This document shows, piece by piece, positions 26,181-35,983 of a stretch of DNA of 64,000 nucleotides. This DNA comes from Rhodococcus opacus (GTDB lineage: Bacteria > Actinomycetota > Actinomycetes > Mycobacteriales > Mycobacteriaceae), in contig NZ_JAAXPA010000013.1 of NCBI RefSeq assembly GCF_012396235.1, positions 62,001 to 126,000 on the forward strand. Direction: 5' to 3'. The stretch's first letter is position 1, and each line of letters opens with the position of its first letter. The notes under the pieces were generated by a model. The model made no database searches. It worked only from the letters and a program-made list of their open reading frames with translations, and was not told the DNA's origin. The position numbers and the translations under genes are program-made.

Positions 26181-26269
26181 AGCAGTCCCTGCTGTGTCAC
26201 CAGAGCAGTCCCTGCTGTGTCACAAGAGCAGTCCCTGCTGTGACACTAGAGCAGTCCCTGCTGTGCCCC
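26179..26269. repeat. 23-bp tandem repeat, four copies
   Basis: Four head-to-tail units at 26179, 26202, 26225 and 26248, each beginning AGAGCAGTCCCTGCTGTG and ending in a TCAC-like end; units 1 and 2 differ only at the last base, unit 3 has one more change and unit 4 runs into coding sequence. Each unit holds a small inverted repeat AGCAG-TCC-CTGCT. Unit 4 encodes the last residues (QQGLL and stop) of the minus-strand DUF2530 gene, so the array looks like a serial duplication of that gene's 3' end, lying between two convergent genes. Confidence 0.92.
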
Positions 26270-26494
26270 GCGGCTGCCGCGCCGGGCCGCCCGCCGCTGC
26301 AACGCGAACAATCCGTAGCCGAGGAATCCGACGACGACCCCCGCTATACACGTCGGAAGCGCATCCGACCACCGATCGCCCGTGACGATCACCACGACGG
26401 CCGCGACCGCCCACGCCAGCGTTCCCAGTATCAGCGCAGGTCGCGGGTCGGCGAGGCGCTGAGTGAGGGGTGGGCGATCTGCGGATTCGTTCAC
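26246..26494 (-). CDS. DUF2530 small membrane protein
   Basis: This 82-residue protein has two hydrophobic helices (ALILGTLAWAVAAVVVIVTG and TCIAGVVVGFLGYGLFAL) joined by a short DRWSDALP loop, with a basic tail ending QQGLL. This matches the actinobacterial DUF2530 family (Rv0879c type), of unknown function. GTG 26494 starts the conserved NESADRPPLTQRLADPRPA; another GTG lies three codons upstream. Its last codons coincide with one unit of the 23-bp tandem repeat, so its C-terminus was probably reshaped by the duplication. Confidence 0.75.
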   Translation of the reverse strand: MNESADRPPLTQRLADPRPALILGTLAWAVAAVVVIVTGDRWSDALPTCIAGVVVGFLGYGLFALQRRAARRGSRGAQQGLL

Positions 26495-26570
26495 CGAATG
26501 AACGCTACCCTCGCCGTGGTGCCCTAATCTCCAAGGGCGACGCGCGACTTCTGGCGATGGGGACTGAACA

Positions 26571-28025
26571 ATGGGTGCTGCTCCGAAACTGCTCGACAAC
26601 TACTTCAAGATCACCGAGCGTGGTTCGACGGTAGGAGCGGAGGTCCGCGGCGGAGTGGTGACGTTCGTCGCGATGGCATACATCGTGGTGCTGAACCCGC
26701 TCATCCTCGGTAGTTTCTCGGCCGACGACGCCGTCGCGAAGACCGACGTCCTCGGCAACATCCTCCCCGTCAACCAGGTGGCCGCGGTCACGGCCCTGGT
26801 GGCGGGACTGATGAGCATCGTGTTCGGGGTCGTCGCGAACTATCCCTTCGCGATCGCGGCGGGCCTCGGCATCAACAGTCTTCTCGCCGTCACCATCGCA
26901 CCGCAGGTCACCTGGCCCGAGGCGATGGGCCTCGTGGTGATCGACGGTGTCATCATCGTCGTGTTGGCGCTCACCGGATTCCGGACGGCCGTCTTCAATG
27001 CCATTCCGGCCGAGCTCAAATCCGCCATCGCCGCCGGTATCGGCATGTTCATCGCGTTCATCGGTCTCGTCGACGCCGGGTTCGTGCGGCGCATCCCGGA
27101 CGCCGCCGGCACCACCGTCCCCGTCGGCCTGGGCATCAACGGATCGATCTCCTCCTGGCCGACCGTGACGTTCGTGTTCGGTGTGCTGCTGATGGGTGTC
27201 CTGGTGGTGCGCAAGGTGCGCGGCGGTCTGCTGATCGGCATCGTCGTCACCACCGTGCTGGCCGCGATCATCGAGGCCGTCGCCGGTGTCGGACCGTCGC
27301 TGGGCGTGAACCCTTACGGCTGGAACCTCAGTGTCCCGGCCGCACCCGATGTGCTGGCGGAACTTCCGGATCTCAGCCTCGTCGGAGACGTCAGCATCTT
27401 CGGCGCGTTCACCCGCATCGGCGTACTCGCGGCCAGCCTGCTGGTGTTCACGCTGGTGCTCGCCAACTTCTTCGACGCCATGGGCACGATGACCGGGCTC
27501 GGCAAGGAGGCGGGTCTCACCGACGAGGACGGCAACCTGCCCAACATCGGACGGGCCCTGGTCGTCGAGGGCACCGGTGCCATCGTCGGTGGCGGCGCGT
27601 CGGCGTCGTCCAACACCGTGTTCGTGGAATCCGCCTCGGGTATTGCCGAGGGCGCCCGCACCGGACTCGCGAATGTGGTGACGGGACTGCTGTTCCTGGC
27701 CGCGATGTTCCTGACCCCGCTGTATTCGGTGGTGCCGATCGAGGCCGCCGCGCCGGCACTGGTCGTGGTGGGCGCGATGATGATCGGTCAGGTCCGCGAC
27801 ATCGATTTCACCCAGTTCTCGATCGCGTTGCCCGCGTTCCTCACCATCGCCGTCATGCCGTTCACGTACTCGATCGCCAACGGCATCGGCGTCGGATTCG
27901 TGTCGTGGGTCGTGCTCAATGCAGCGAGCGGTGGTATCAAGAAGATTCACCCGTTGATGTGGGTGGTGGCGCTTCTCTTCGTGGCCTACTTCGCGGTCGG
28001 TCCGATCACCGACGCAGTAACGTAA
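26571..28025 (+). CDS. NCS2/AzgA-type purine permease
   Basis: This 484-residue, roughly 12-14-helix permease belongs to the AzgA group of the nucleobase transporters (adenine, guanine, hypoxanthine uptake by proton symport). Diagnostic parts are the N-terminal KLLDNYFKITERGSTVGAEV, FVAMAYIVVLNPLIL, FAIAAGLGINSLLA, the ANFFDAMGTMTGLGKEAG motif, and GGGASASSNTVFVESASGIAEGARTG, which contains the substrate-site region. The ATG is about 76 bp from the divergent DUF2530 start. The MarR gene 33 bp downstream may be co-transcribed. Which purine is carried is not readable. Confidence 0.92.
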   Translation: MGAAPKLLDNYFKITERGSTVGAEVRGGVVTFVAMAYIVVLNPLILGSFSADDAVAKTDVLGNILPVNQVAAVTALVAGLMSIVFGVVANYPFAIAAGLGINSLLAVTIAPQVTWPEAMGLVVIDGVIIVVLALTGFRTAVFNAIPAELKSAIAAGIGMFIAFIGLVDAGFVRRIPDAAGTTVPVGLGINGSISSWPTVTFVFGVLLMGVLVVRKVRGGLLIGIVVTTVLAAIIEAVAGVGPSLGVNPYGWNLSVPAAPDVLAELPDLSLVGDVSIFGAFTRIGVLAASLLVFTLVLANFFDAMGTMTGLGKEAGLTDEDGNLPNIGRALVVEGTGAIVGGGASASSNTVFVESASGIAEGARTGLANVVTGLLFLAAMFLTPLYSVVPIEAAAPALVVVGAMMIGQVRDIDFTQFSIALPAFLTIAVMPFTYSIANGIGVGFVSWVVLNAASGGIKKIHPLMWVVALLFVAYFAVGPITDAVT

Positions 28026-28058
28026 ACGGCGGCCGATCAGTCCCGTATTGTCATTCCC

Positions 28059-28490
28059 GTGACCACGGATACGCGAGCACTCGCCAGCGACCTCTCCCTG
28101 GCTGTCGTGCGCCTCACGCGTCACCTGCGTGGGCGCCGCGTCGACGCCCAGGTATCGCTGACCCAGCTGTCGGCTCTGGCCACCCTTGCCCGCGACGGCG
28201 CCATGACGCCGGGCAATCTCGCGGCTCGTGAGAAGGTGCAGCCGCCGTCGATGACCCGGGTCATCGCGTCGCTGGTCGAACTGGGGCTGGTCGAGCGGGC
28301 ACCGCATCCCACCGACGGACGGCAGATCATCGTCACGCTGTCGGATGCCGGTCACGCGCTGATCGCCGACGAGACCCACGCCCGCGAGGCATGGATGAAC
28401 GAGCGGCTGTCCGGGCTCGACGAGGCTCAGCTGAAGACCCTCCGCGACGCCGTCGGCATCATCACGTCCATCGTCGCCGACTCGGAGTAG
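28059..28490 (+). CDS. MarR family transcriptional regulator
   Basis: This 143-residue winged-helix regulator is of the MarR family. The DNA-binding core is LTQLSALATLARDGAMTPGNLAAREKVQPPSMTRVIASLVELGLVERAPHPTDGRQIIVTLSDAG, with the recognition helix at PPSMTRVIASL and the wing containing DGRQ. Flanking helices dimerise. GTG start. It follows the purine permease and precedes an MFS gene, in the place of Rv0880 in mycobacteria; the MFS gene may be its target. The effector is unknown. Confidence 0.92.
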   Translation: MTTDTRALASDLSLAVVRLTRHLRGRRVDAQVSLTQLSALATLARDGAMTPGNLAAREKVQPPSMTRVIASLVELGLVERAPHPTDGRQIIVTLSDAGHALIADETHAREAWMNERLSGLDEAQLKTLRDAVGIITSIVADSE

Positions 28491-28661
28491 TCCGAACGGC
28501 CGCCTGCAGTCCCCACCCGTACAACGGCATTCGCCTGCCCGAACCCCGCGGCGCGGGGAAACCCCTTGCCGGAGAACGTAGCCGGCATCCGGAGTAATCC
28601 GGCCGCCGATGTCCCCCAGGGCCGGTCGATGGCGCGCGGGGCCCGGGAGCAAGATGGATGT

Positions 28662-30041
28662 GTGCCGCCCGAATCCGAGTCCACTGCCTCAGCCCAGCCG
28701 AAGACCGGCATGTTCGTCGCTCTCCGCACCCGGAACTACCGGCTGTGGGCGTCGGGGCAGATCGTCTCCCTCGTCGGAACCTGGATGCAGCGGGTGGCGC
28801 AGGACTGGCTCGTCCTGACGTTGTCGAACGGCAACGCACTCGCGGTCGGCATCGTGATGGCACTGCAGTTCGGTCCGACCCTGTTCCTGTCCGTCTGGGG
28901 CGGCGTGCTCGCCGACCGGTACGACAAGCGGCGCATCCTGATCGCGACGCAGGTGTCGATGGCGTTGTGCGCACTGGTGCTCGGGTTGCTGGACGTCGGC
29001 GGGCTGGTGGCCCTGTGGCACGTCTACCTCATCGCGTTTCTGCTGGGTTGTGCGTCGGCGATCGACGCGCCGGCGCGGCAGTCGTTCACGATCGAGATGG
29101 TCGGCAAGGAGTCGCTGCCCAATGCCATCGCCCTGAACTCGATGACGTTCAACACCGCTCGCATCATCGGCCCGGCGATCTCCGGTGTGCTGATCACCCT
29201 CATCGGCACGGGGTGGGTGTTCCTGCTCAACGTGGGCACGTTCACCGGTGTGCTGATCGCCCTGCTGATGATGAACGCCCGCGAACTGTTCACGGCACCC
29301 CAGGCGGAACGTGGAAAGGGGCAGGTCCGCGAGGGTTTCCGTTACGTGTGGGGTCGCACCGACCTGCGGGTGCTGATGGTGGCGGTGTTCATGGTGTCGA
29401 CGTTCGGGCTGAACTTCCCGATCAGTCTCGCCGTTCTCGCCCGCAACACGTTCGAGCGCGGCGCGGACGCCTACGGACTGCTGTCGACCACCCTCGCCGT
29501 GGGCACGCTGGCCGGCGCCACGATCGCCGCGAAACGCAAGACCCCGCCGCGCCTGCGCACGTTCCTCGGCGCCGCGGCCGCATTCGGGGCGTTCGAGATC
29601 CTGGTGGGACTCATGCCCACCTACGTGCTGGTCGCGATCATGCTCGTGCCGACCGGCGCGTTGACGCTGACGTTCACGACGGCGGCGATGAACATCCTGC
29701 AGATGTCCGTGCCGTCCGAGATGCGCGGCCGGGTGATGGGCATCTACATGCTCTGCTTCCTCGGCGGCACCCCGCTGGGCAGTCCGGTTCTGGGCTGGCT
29801 GGCCGACGTCCTGGACCCCCGCGCCCCGCTCGTGATCGGAGGTGCGATCTCCCTGGTGAGCGGCATCGGCGCAGCGCTCTACCTGATGCGGCACCAACGA
29901 GTGCGACTGAAAGTACGCAGACCGGATGCGGGCCGCTACCTTCCGGTGTTCGAACTGCACAACGTTCTCGAACCACACCCCGTGGTGGTCTGCGACGCCA
30001 CCGAGCAGGCCGTGGAAGCGAGCCGCGACCCGCGGTCCTGA
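28662..30041 (+). CDS. MFS transporter (drug-efflux-like)
   Basis: This major facilitator protein of about 459 residues begins MFVALRTRNYRLWASGQIVSLVGTWMQRVAQDWLVL, the pattern of the TetV/EntS-like efflux branch (MFS_3). The loop 2-3 signature is GGVLADRYDKRRIL and the middle has GCASAIDAPARQSFTIEMVG. GTG 28662 starts 13 codons before the conserved part; ATG 28629 and an upstream GTG are alternatives. It lies downstream of the MarR gene on the same strand, a common regulator-pump pair. Substrate unknown. Confidence 0.87.
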   Translation: MPPESESTASAQPKTGMFVALRTRNYRLWASGQIVSLVGTWMQRVAQDWLVLTLSNGNALAVGIVMALQFGPTLFLSVWGGVLADRYDKRRILIATQVSMALCALVLGLLDVGGLVALWHVYLIAFLLGCASAIDAPARQSFTIEMVGKESLPNAIALNSMTFNTARIIGPAISGVLITLIGTGWVFLLNVGTFTGVLIALLMMNARELFTAPQAERGKGQVREGFRYVWGRTDLRVLMVAVFMVSTFGLNFPISLAVLARNTFERGADAYGLLSTTLAVGTLAGATIAAKRKTPPRLRTFLGAAAAFGAFEILVGLMPTYVLVAIMLVPTGALTLTFTTAAMNILQMSVPSEMRGRVMGIYMLCFLGGTPLGSPVLGWLADVLDPRAPLVIGGAISLVSGIGAALYLMRHQRVRLKVRRPDAGRYLPVFELHNVLEPHPVVVCDATEQAVEASRDPRS

Positions 30042-30057
30042 CGGCTGCCGCAACCGT

Positions 30058-30912
30058 TCAGACGCCGACCGCCGTCGCCACCGCCCTCCGGGTCAGCACT
30101 CTCGCGAGGTGGCTGCGGTACTCGGCGTCGGCGTTGCCGTCGGTGATCGGGTCGGTGCCCTCGGCGGCGTGTTCGGCCGCCGCCCGGATCAGTTCCGGAT
30201 CGGCGGCATTGCCGACGAGCGCGTCCTCGACACCGCGAGCCCGCACCGGCACTGCCCCCATGTTGGTCAGCGCCACCCGGGCCTGCCGGATCGTGCCGCC
30301 GTCGACCTGGATCGTCGCGGCCACCGCCACGATCGACCAGGCCTCCGCGACCGTGTTGAACTTCTCGTACCGCGCCTCCCAGCCGGTGTGCTTGGGAACC
30401 CGCACGTCCACGAGGATCTCGTCCGGTCGCAGCGTGGTGGTGTAGTAGCCCTCGAAGAAGTCCGCGACCGGGATGCTCCGCCTGCCCGCGGTACCCACGG
30501 CGGTCAGGGTGGCGTCGAGTGCCAGTGCGGGGGCGCAGAGGTCGCCCGCCGGATCGGCATGCGCCAGAGCGCCACCCAGCGTGCCGCGATGCCGGATCTG
30601 CGGATCGGCGACGGTGCGGGTGGCCTCGACGAGCAGCAGCGCGTGCTCGTGAACGAGCGGGTCGCGGATCAGGTCGTAGTACGTGGTCATCGCACCGATC
30701 ACGAGGCTGTCTCCGTCGTCGCGGACGCCGCGCAACTCACCGATCCGGCCCAGGTCGACGAGGGTGCTCGGCGAAGACAACCGCAGCCGCAGCACCGGTA
30801 GCAGGCTCTGGCCGCCCGCGAGTATCTTGGCGTCCTCCCCGGCCTCGGCGAGCGCGGCCACCGCCTGTTCGACGGAGGTCGGGGACACGTAGTCGAAGCT
30901 TGACGGAATCAT
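30058..30912 (-). CDS. coxM: FAD-binding medium subunit of a molybdenum hydroxylase (CoxM-like)
   Basis: This 284-residue FAD subunit of a CO-dehydrogenase-like enzyme has both FAD motifs: ILAGGQSLLPVL (about 29-40) and TLGGALAHADPAGD (about 109-122). The C-terminal CODH_FAD-binding domain follows. It passes electrons from the iron-sulfur subunit to an external acceptor. ATG 30912 overlaps the large-subunit stop by 4 bp (ATGA), so it is the last gene of a small-large-medium operon on the minus strand. This order is typical of form II enzymes rather than the M-S-L order of form I CO oxidisers. Confidence 0.93.
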   Translation of the reverse strand: MIPSSFDYVSPTSVEQAVAALAEAGEDAKILAGGQSLLPVLRLRLSSPSTLVDLGRIGELRGVRDDGDSLVIGAMTTYYDLIRDPLVHEHALLLVEATRTVADPQIRHRGTLGGALAHADPAGDLCAPALALDATLTAVGTAGRRSIPVADFFEGYYTTTLRPDEILVDVRVPKHTGWEARYEKFNTVAEAWSIVAVAATIQVDGGTIRQARVALTNMGAVPVRARGVEDALVGNAADPELIRAAAEHAAEGTDPITDGNADAEYRSHLARVLTRRAVATAVGV

Positions 30913-33284
30913 CGGGCACCTCCCTGAGCGGTGTGGATGGCGTTCCAGACCCGCATCGGCGTACACGGCATCTCGACGTCGCGCACCCCGAACTGGCGGA
31001 CGGCGTCGAGGACGGCATTGACGACGGCCGGGGTGGACGCGATCGTCCCCGCTTCACCGACCCCCTTGACGCCGAGCGGATTACCGGTGGCGGGTGTCTC
31101 GGTGCGGCCCGTGGTGAACGTCGGCAGATCCGCCGCCGACGGCACGTGATATTCGGCGAACGAACCCGACAGGAGGGTGCCGGACTCGTCGTACACCGCC
31201 TCCTCGTACAGAGCCTGCGCGATGCCCTGGGCGAGTCCGCCGTGCACCTGACCCTCCACGATCAGCGGGTTGACCACGTGCCCGATGTCGTCGACGCACA
31301 CGTAGGAGCGGATGCCGACCTTCCCGGTCTCGGTGTCCACCTCCACCGCGCACAGGTGCGTGCCGTGCGGGAACGAGAAGTTCTCCGGGTCGTACGCGGC
31401 CTCGGAGTCCAGATTCGGTTCCACACCCTCGGGCAGGTCGTGCGCGGCGAACACGGCGAGCGCGACATCGGCGATGCCGACAGCTTTCTCGGTGCCCTTC
31501 ACCCGGAACCGGCCCTCGGTGAACTCGAGATCGTCCTCGGCGCACTCCATCAGGTGCGCCGCGATGGGCCTGGCCTTCGCGATCACCTTCTCGGCGGCCT
31601 TCACTACGGCGATCGCGCCGACCGCCAAAGACCGGGAACCGTACGTGTCCATGCCACGCGGCGAGGTCTGGGTGTCGCCGTGCAGCACCTCGACGTCCTC
31701 GAACGGAACCCCCAGCTGATCCGCGACCACCTGGCTCCACGCGGTCTCGTGACCCTGGCCGTGCGCTGACGAACCGGTGACCACCTCGACCTTGCCGGTG
31801 GGCAGCATCCGGATCGCCGCGTGCTCCCACCCGCCGGCCCCGTAGGCCAGCGCGCCGAGGGTGCGCGACGGTGCCAGCCCGCACATTTCGGTGAACGTGG
31901 ACACCCCGATGCCGAGTTGCACCGGATCCTTCCGCTCGCGGCGCTCAGCCTGTTCGCGCCGGAGCCCGTCGTAGTCGAACAACTCCCGCGCGTGCGCGGT
32001 GGCGGCCTCGTAGTTACCGGAGTCGTACGTCAGGCCCGCGACGGTGTCGAACGGGAACTCCTCGTGGGTGATCCAGTTCTTCGCCCGCAATTCCAGCGGA
32101 TCCATCGACAACTCGGTCGCGAGTTCGTCCATCATCCGCTCGATCGCGAACGTCGCCTCCGGGCGGCCCGCCCCGCGGTACGCGTCGGTGGGCACCTTGT
32201 TGGTGAAGACGTTGGTGCACGTGAAGTGATACGCCGGGAACTTGTAGATGCCGTTGAACATGAACGCGCCCAGGATCGGCACCCCCGAGGTGACCAGGCG
32301 CAGGTACCCGCCCATGTCGGCGAGCAGTTCGACCTTCATTCCGGTGACGGTGCCGTCGCGGCGGGCGGCCAGTGTCAGTTTCTGGATCTGGTCGCGCCCG
32401 TGATGCGCCGCGACCATCGATTCGCTACGCGACTCGGTGTACTTGACGGGCTTGCCGAGTCGCCGCGCGACGAGCAGCGCGATGACTTCCTCCGGCGTCA
32501 CCTGAAGCTTGCCGCCGAAACCGCCGCCGACGTCCGGGGCGACCACGCGCAGTTTGTGCTCCGGTATGTCGAGCGTCATCGCCAGCATCAGCCGCAGGAT
32601 GTGGGGAATCTGCGTGGCCGACCACATGGTGATCTGGGCGCCGGTCGGGTCGACCACCACCGAGCGGGGTTCCATGAACGCCGGGATCAGCCGCTGCTGC
32701 CGGAACGTGCGCTCGACGAGTACCTCCGCGTCGCGGATGGCCTGCTCGACGTCGCCGCCCGTGCCGGCCTCCGCGGAGTCGAAGGTCCAGGTGGCGCTGA
32801 CGTTCGTCCCGAGATCAGGGTGCACGAGGTCGGCGCCGTCGGCGGCCGCGCCCGCGAGATCGAGCACGACCGGCAGTTCGTCGTACTCGACGTCGATCAC
32901 CTCGAGTGCGTCGTGCGCCTCGTACGCGCTGCGCGCCACCACGACCGCGACGGCCTCGCCGGCGAAGTTGACGCCGTCGACCGCGAGGGACGGGGCGGGC
33001 GGCGACTTCATGTCCGGTGTGATCGGCCAGGCACACGGCAGGCTGCCCTGCTCGTCGGCGAGATCGGCGCCGGTGAGGACCGCGACGACCCCGGGCATCT
33101 CGCGGGCGGCGGAGGCGTCGACACCGGTGATGCGGGCGTGCGCGAACGGGCTGCGCAGGATCGCCAGGTGCTGCATGCCGGGCAGGACGAGGTTGTCGGT
33201 CCAGCGGGTGCGGCCCGTGACCAGATGTTCGTCTTCCTTGCGTGTGCGGGCCTTCCCGATCTCCGGTTCCGCGGTGGCGGTCAT
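30909..33284 (-). CDS. coxL: Molybdopterin-binding large subunit, CO-dehydrogenase form II type (CoxL-like)
   Basis: This 791-residue catalytic subunit has the aldehyde oxidase/xanthine dehydrogenase a/b-hammerhead domain ([26 protein letters not shown]) and molybdopterin domain ([13 protein letters not shown], then [11 protein letters not shown]). The active-site loop reads AYRGAGR (about 368-374), the form II signature; form I CO dehydrogenases have AYRCSFR with the Cu-ligating cysteine. The C-terminus carries the conserved glutamate region KGVGEAG. True CO oxidation is therefore doubtful; the substrate may be another aldehyde or heterocycle. It overlaps both neighbours by 4 bp. Confidence 0.93.
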   Translation of the reverse strand: MTATAEPEIGKARTRKEDEHLVTGRTRWTDNLVLPGMQHLAILRSPFAHARITGVDASAAREMPGVVAVLTGADLADEQGSLPCAWPITPDMKSPPAPSLAVDGVNFAGEAVAVVVARSAYEAHDALEVIDVEYDELPVVLDLAGAAADGADLVHPDLGTNVSATWTFDSAEAGTGGDVEQAIRDAEVLVERTFRQQRLIPAFMEPRSVVVDPTGAQITMWSATQIPHILRLMLAMTLDIPEHKLRVVAPDVGGGFGGKLQVTPEEVIALLVARRLGKPVKYTESRSESMVAAHHGRDQIQKLTLAARRDGTVTGMKVELLADMGGYLRLVTSGVPILGAFMFNGIYKFPAYHFTCTNVFTNKVPTDAYRGAGRPEATFAIERMMDELATELSMDPLELRAKNWITHEEFPFDTVAGLTYDSGNYEAATAHARELFDYDGLRREQAERRERKDPVQLGIGVSTFTEMCGLAPSRTLGALAYGAGGWEHAAIRMLPTGKVEVVTGSSAHGQGHETAWSQVVADQLGVPFEDVEVLHGDTQTSPRGMDTYGSRSLAVGAIAVVKAAEKVIAKARPIAAHLMECAEDDLEFTEGRFRVKGTEKAVGIADVALAVFAAHDLPEGVEPNLDSEAAYDPENFSFPHGTHLCAVEVDTETGKVGIRSYVCVDDIGHVVNPLIVEGQVHGGLAQGIAQALYEEAVYDESGTLLSGSFAEYHVPSAADLPTFTTGRTETPATGNPLGVKGVGEAGTIASTPAVVNAVLDAVRQFGVRDVEMPCTPMRVWNAIHTAQGGAR

Positions 33285-33811
33285 CGCACACCTCCCTGCG
33301 CGGTGTCGGTCTTCGGTGCATCCGCCGTCGGTGCTTCGGTGGTGCCGCCGCCGCGCAACCGCTGCGCCGCATCCTGCACCGCGCTGACGATGTTCTGATA
33401 CCCGGTGCAGCGGCACAAGTTGCCTTCCAACCCCAGCCGCACCGTCCGCTCGTCCGGGTCGGGTTCCTCGGCGAGCAGGTCGAGGGTCTGCATGATCATG
33501 CCGGGGGTGCAGTAGCCGCACTGCAGGGCATGATTGTCGCGGAACGCCTGCTGCACGGGGTGCAACGTCCCGTTCCGGGACAGGCCTTCGACGGTGAGGA
33601 CGTCGCCGCCGTCGGCCTGCACGGCGAGCACCGAGCAGGACTTGACGCTGTGACCGTTCAGATGAACGGTGCACGCCCCGCAGTTTCCGGTGTCGCAGCC
33701 GATGACGGTGCCGACCTTGCCGAGCCGATCCCGTAGATAGTGGACGAGGAGTAGTCGCGGTTCCACCTCGTCCGTGTATGTAGTTCCGTCGACGGTGACA
33801 GTGATGCGCAT
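33281..33811 (-). CDS. coxS: [2Fe-2S] small subunit of a molybdenum hydroxylase (CoxS-like)
   Basis: This 176-residue iron-sulfur subunit has both cluster motifs: a plant-ferredoxin-type set [16 protein letters not shown] at about residues 40-55 and the alpha-helical set CGYCTPGM (about 97-104) with CRCTGYQNI (about 132-140). It carries electrons from the molybdenum centre to the FAD subunit. The C-terminus has a short Ala/Pro/Thr tail beyond the usual 160 residues. It is the first of the three structural genes; the VWA gene ends 96 bp upstream. Confidence 0.95.
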   Translation of the reverse strand: MRITVTVDGTTYTDEVEPRLLLVHYLRDRLGKVGTVIGCDTGNCGACTVHLNGHSVKSCSVLAVQADGGDVLTVEGLSRNGTLHPVQQAFRDNHALQCGYCTPGMIMQTLDLLAEEPDPDERTVRLGLEGNLCRCTGYQNIVSAVQDAAQRLRGGGTTEAPTADAPKTDTAQGGVR

Positions 33812-33907
33812 CGCGCCTCCAAAGCCGGGAGCCTCAGGTGATACGTCCTACTCTGCGCCGACGGAGCGCGACCAACACCCGAAATCGTGGAACCGGTTCC
33901 GGATCGG

Positions 33908-35032
33908 TCACGTTCGGCGCGCGACCTCGAGCAGTTCCTGCAATGTCGCGAGACTGTGGCCGGCGAGCAGACGATCGACGTACGGCAGCGCGGCCGCGAT
34001 CCCGGACTGCACCGGCTCGTACCCGTCCGCGCCGGCGTGCGGATTCACCCACAGCACGGTGCGGGCGAGCCGGCGCAGCTGAGCCATCTGCTCCGCGAGC
34101 AGGGTCGGGTCACCGCGCTCCCAGCCGTCGGAGAAGATCACCACGACGGCGCCGCGCGCCACGCCCCGCCTGCCCCAGCGGTCCAGGAACGCGCGCAGCG
34201 TCTCGCCGAGACGGGTGCCGCCCGCCCAGTCGGGCACGGCCCGGCCCGCGGCGGCGAGCGCCACTTCCGGGTCGCGGACCCGCAGTGCCCGCGAGAGCCG
34301 CGTCAGCCGAGTGCCCAGCGAGAACACCTCGGTTCCTGCGGGGTTGCCGCGGGCGACGACGTGCGCGAAGCGCAGCAGCGCATCGGCGTACGGGCTCATC
34401 GATCCGGACACGTCGATCAGCAGCACCATCCGGCGCGGCCGGGTTGCCTTGCGGTGGTGGCTCGGCCGCACCGGTTCGCCGCCCGCCGCGAGCATGCCCC
34501 GCACGGTGCGCCGCGGGTCCACGGTGCCCCGGCGGGCCGGGCGCATCCGGATGGCCGGGCGGGTCGGGGGCCGCGGGCGCAGGGCGGCGATCAGCTCGGC
34601 GAGGTGCGCGCGCTCGGCCGCAGTGAGGTCGGCGATGTCGCGGTGGCGCAACACCTCGGTGTCGTCCGCGGCGACCCGCAGATGCGGCGCGTCGCCACCG
34701 GTGTCGCCGCCCTCCGTCGTGGTCAGAGCCGCGATACTGGCGCGGCGAGGCTGCTCCCCGGACCGCGGCGTGCGAGCCGGGACGGTACCGCCGAACCAGG
34801 CCGAGAACGCCGAGTCGTACCGCGGGATGTCGTCGGGACCGCGGCACAGCGTCGCGCGACCCGCCCAGTACACCTGGCTCGGATCGCCCACATCCACCTG
34901 GCCGAGGGCTCGCGTGAACGCGGCGACGGCGTCCGACGCGACCGACAGTCCCGCCGCCGAGAGGGCGTGCGCGAACCCGGCGATGCCCACCAGCGGGTCG
35001 CCGCTGTCCGGGGTCGTGGACACGCCTCTCAC
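33908..35032 (-). CDS. VWA domain protein, CoxE-like
   Basis: This 374-residue protein has a von Willebrand factor A domain with a MIDAS motif DVSGSMS at about residues 205-211 and a second part SLGTRLTRLSRAL, then WAGGTRLGETL. Such CoxE-like proteins, with a MoxR ATPase (CoxD), are needed to mature the metal site of CO dehydrogenase in Oligotropha. The GTG at 35032 overlaps the MoxR stop (GTGA); a GTG at 35023 is an alternative. The open frame upstream of this is non-coding. Its partner role here is inferred from gene order. Confidence 0.85.
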   Translation of the reverse strand: MRGVSTTPDSGDPLVGIAGFAHALSAAGLSVASDAVAAFTRALGQVDVGDPSQVYWAGRATLCRGPDDIPRYDSAFSAWFGGTVPARTPRSGEQPRRASIAALTTTEGGDTGGDAPHLRVAADDTEVLRHRDIADLTAAERAHLAELIAALRPRPPTRPAIRMRPARRGTVDPRRTVRGMLAAGGEPVRPSHHRKATRPRRMVLLIDVSGSMSPYADALLRFAHVVARGNPAGTEVFSLGTRLTRLSRALRVRDPEVALAAAGRAVPDWAGGTRLGETLRAFLDRWGRRGVARGAVVVIFSDGWERGDPTLLAEQMAQLRRLARTVLWVNPHAGADGYEPVQSGIAAALPYVDRLLAGHSLATLQELLEVARRT

Positions 35033-35922
35033 CCCGCCAGGAGCCGGTCCAGTCCGACCCGGGCCACCCGTTCGAGGTCCTCGCGGTACTTGAGGACCGC
35101 GCCGAGCGTCGCGGCGGCGGTCTCCGCGTCCAGCACGTCCCGATCGAGTTCCCGCAGTGCGCGCGCCCAGTCCAGCGACTCGGCCACCCCCGGCGGCTTG
35201 AGCAGTTCCATCTCGCGCAGGGAGTGGACGGCCCGGGCGACCTGGCCGGCGAGTTCGGCCCCGATTCCGGGGATGCGGCGGCGCAGGATCGCGACCTCCC
35301 GCGCCAGATCGGGGTGTTCGAGCCAGTGGTAGAGGCAGCGGCGTTTGAGGGCGTCGTGCACCTCGCGGGTGCGGTTGGAGGTGAGCACCACCAGCGGTGG
35401 TGTCGCCGCCCGCACCTCGCCCAGTTCGGGGATGGTGACGGCATTCTCGTCGAGGACCTGCAGCAGGAATGCCTCGAACTCGTCGTCGGCGCGGTCGATC
35501 TCGTCGACGAGCAGCACGCACGGCGCTTCGGTGAGGGCCCGCAGCAAGGGGCGCGCCAGCAGGAACCGCTCGGTGTACAGCGAGCGTTCGACCGTGTCGG
35601 CCTCGAGCGTGCCGTCGCTCGCCGCCTCCAGCGTCCGCAGGTGCAGCAACTGCCGCGGGAAGTCCCAGTCGTAGAGCGCCTGCGCGGCGTCGATGCCCTC
35701 ATGGCATTGCAGGCGGATCAGCGGCAGACCGAACGCCTCCGACAACGCGGCCGCGAGCGACGTCTTGCCGGTGCCGGGTTCGCCCTCGCAAAAGAGCGGA
35801 CGTCCCATACGGATGGCGAGGAACGCGGCCATCGCGACGCCGTCGTCGGCGAGGTAGCCGGTGGCGTCGAGCGCCCGCGCCAGTTCCGCTGGCGAACCGA
35901 TCGTCGGCGTGGAATCACTCAC
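35029..35922 (-). CDS. MoxR-family AAA+ ATPase (CoxD-like)
   Basis: This 297-residue AAA+ ATPase has Walker A CEGEPGTGKTSLA at about 45-57, Walker B VLLVDEIDRADDEFEAFLLQ, sensor 1 LTSNRTREVHDALKRR and a C-terminal helical domain. In CO dehydrogenase operons CoxD acts with CoxE on maturation of the active site. It is the first gene of the locus, with the VWA gene overlapping by 4 bp. The absence of coxG-, coxF- and coxI-like genes within the window means maturation may need factors elsewhere. Confidence 0.92.
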   Translation of the reverse strand: MSDSTPTIGSPAELARALDATGYLADDGVAMAAFLAIRMGRPLFCEGEPGTGKTSLAAALSEAFGLPLIRLQCHEGIDAAQALYDWDFPRQLLHLRTLEAASDGTLEADTVERSLYTERFLLARPLLRALTEAPCVLLVDEIDRADDEFEAFLLQVLDENAVTIPELGEVRAATPPLVVLTSNRTREVHDALKRRCLYHWLEHPDLAREVAILRRRIPGIGAELAGQVARAVHSLREMELLKPPGVAESLDWARALRELDRDVLDAETAAATLGAVLKYREDLERVARVGLDRLLAG

Positions 35923-35983
35923 GCCCGCGAGCCTAGGTGAGTGCCGGCCCCCGGATACGCGACTCGGACAACCCCGTCGGCGG

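Noticed and set aside
26179-26269. CRISPR array
   Set aside because: Units are directly adjacent with no spacers, and no cas genes are near.
30909-33284. True CO dehydrogenase
   Set aside because: The active-site loop AYRGAGR lacks the cysteine that binds copper, so only a form II label is supported.
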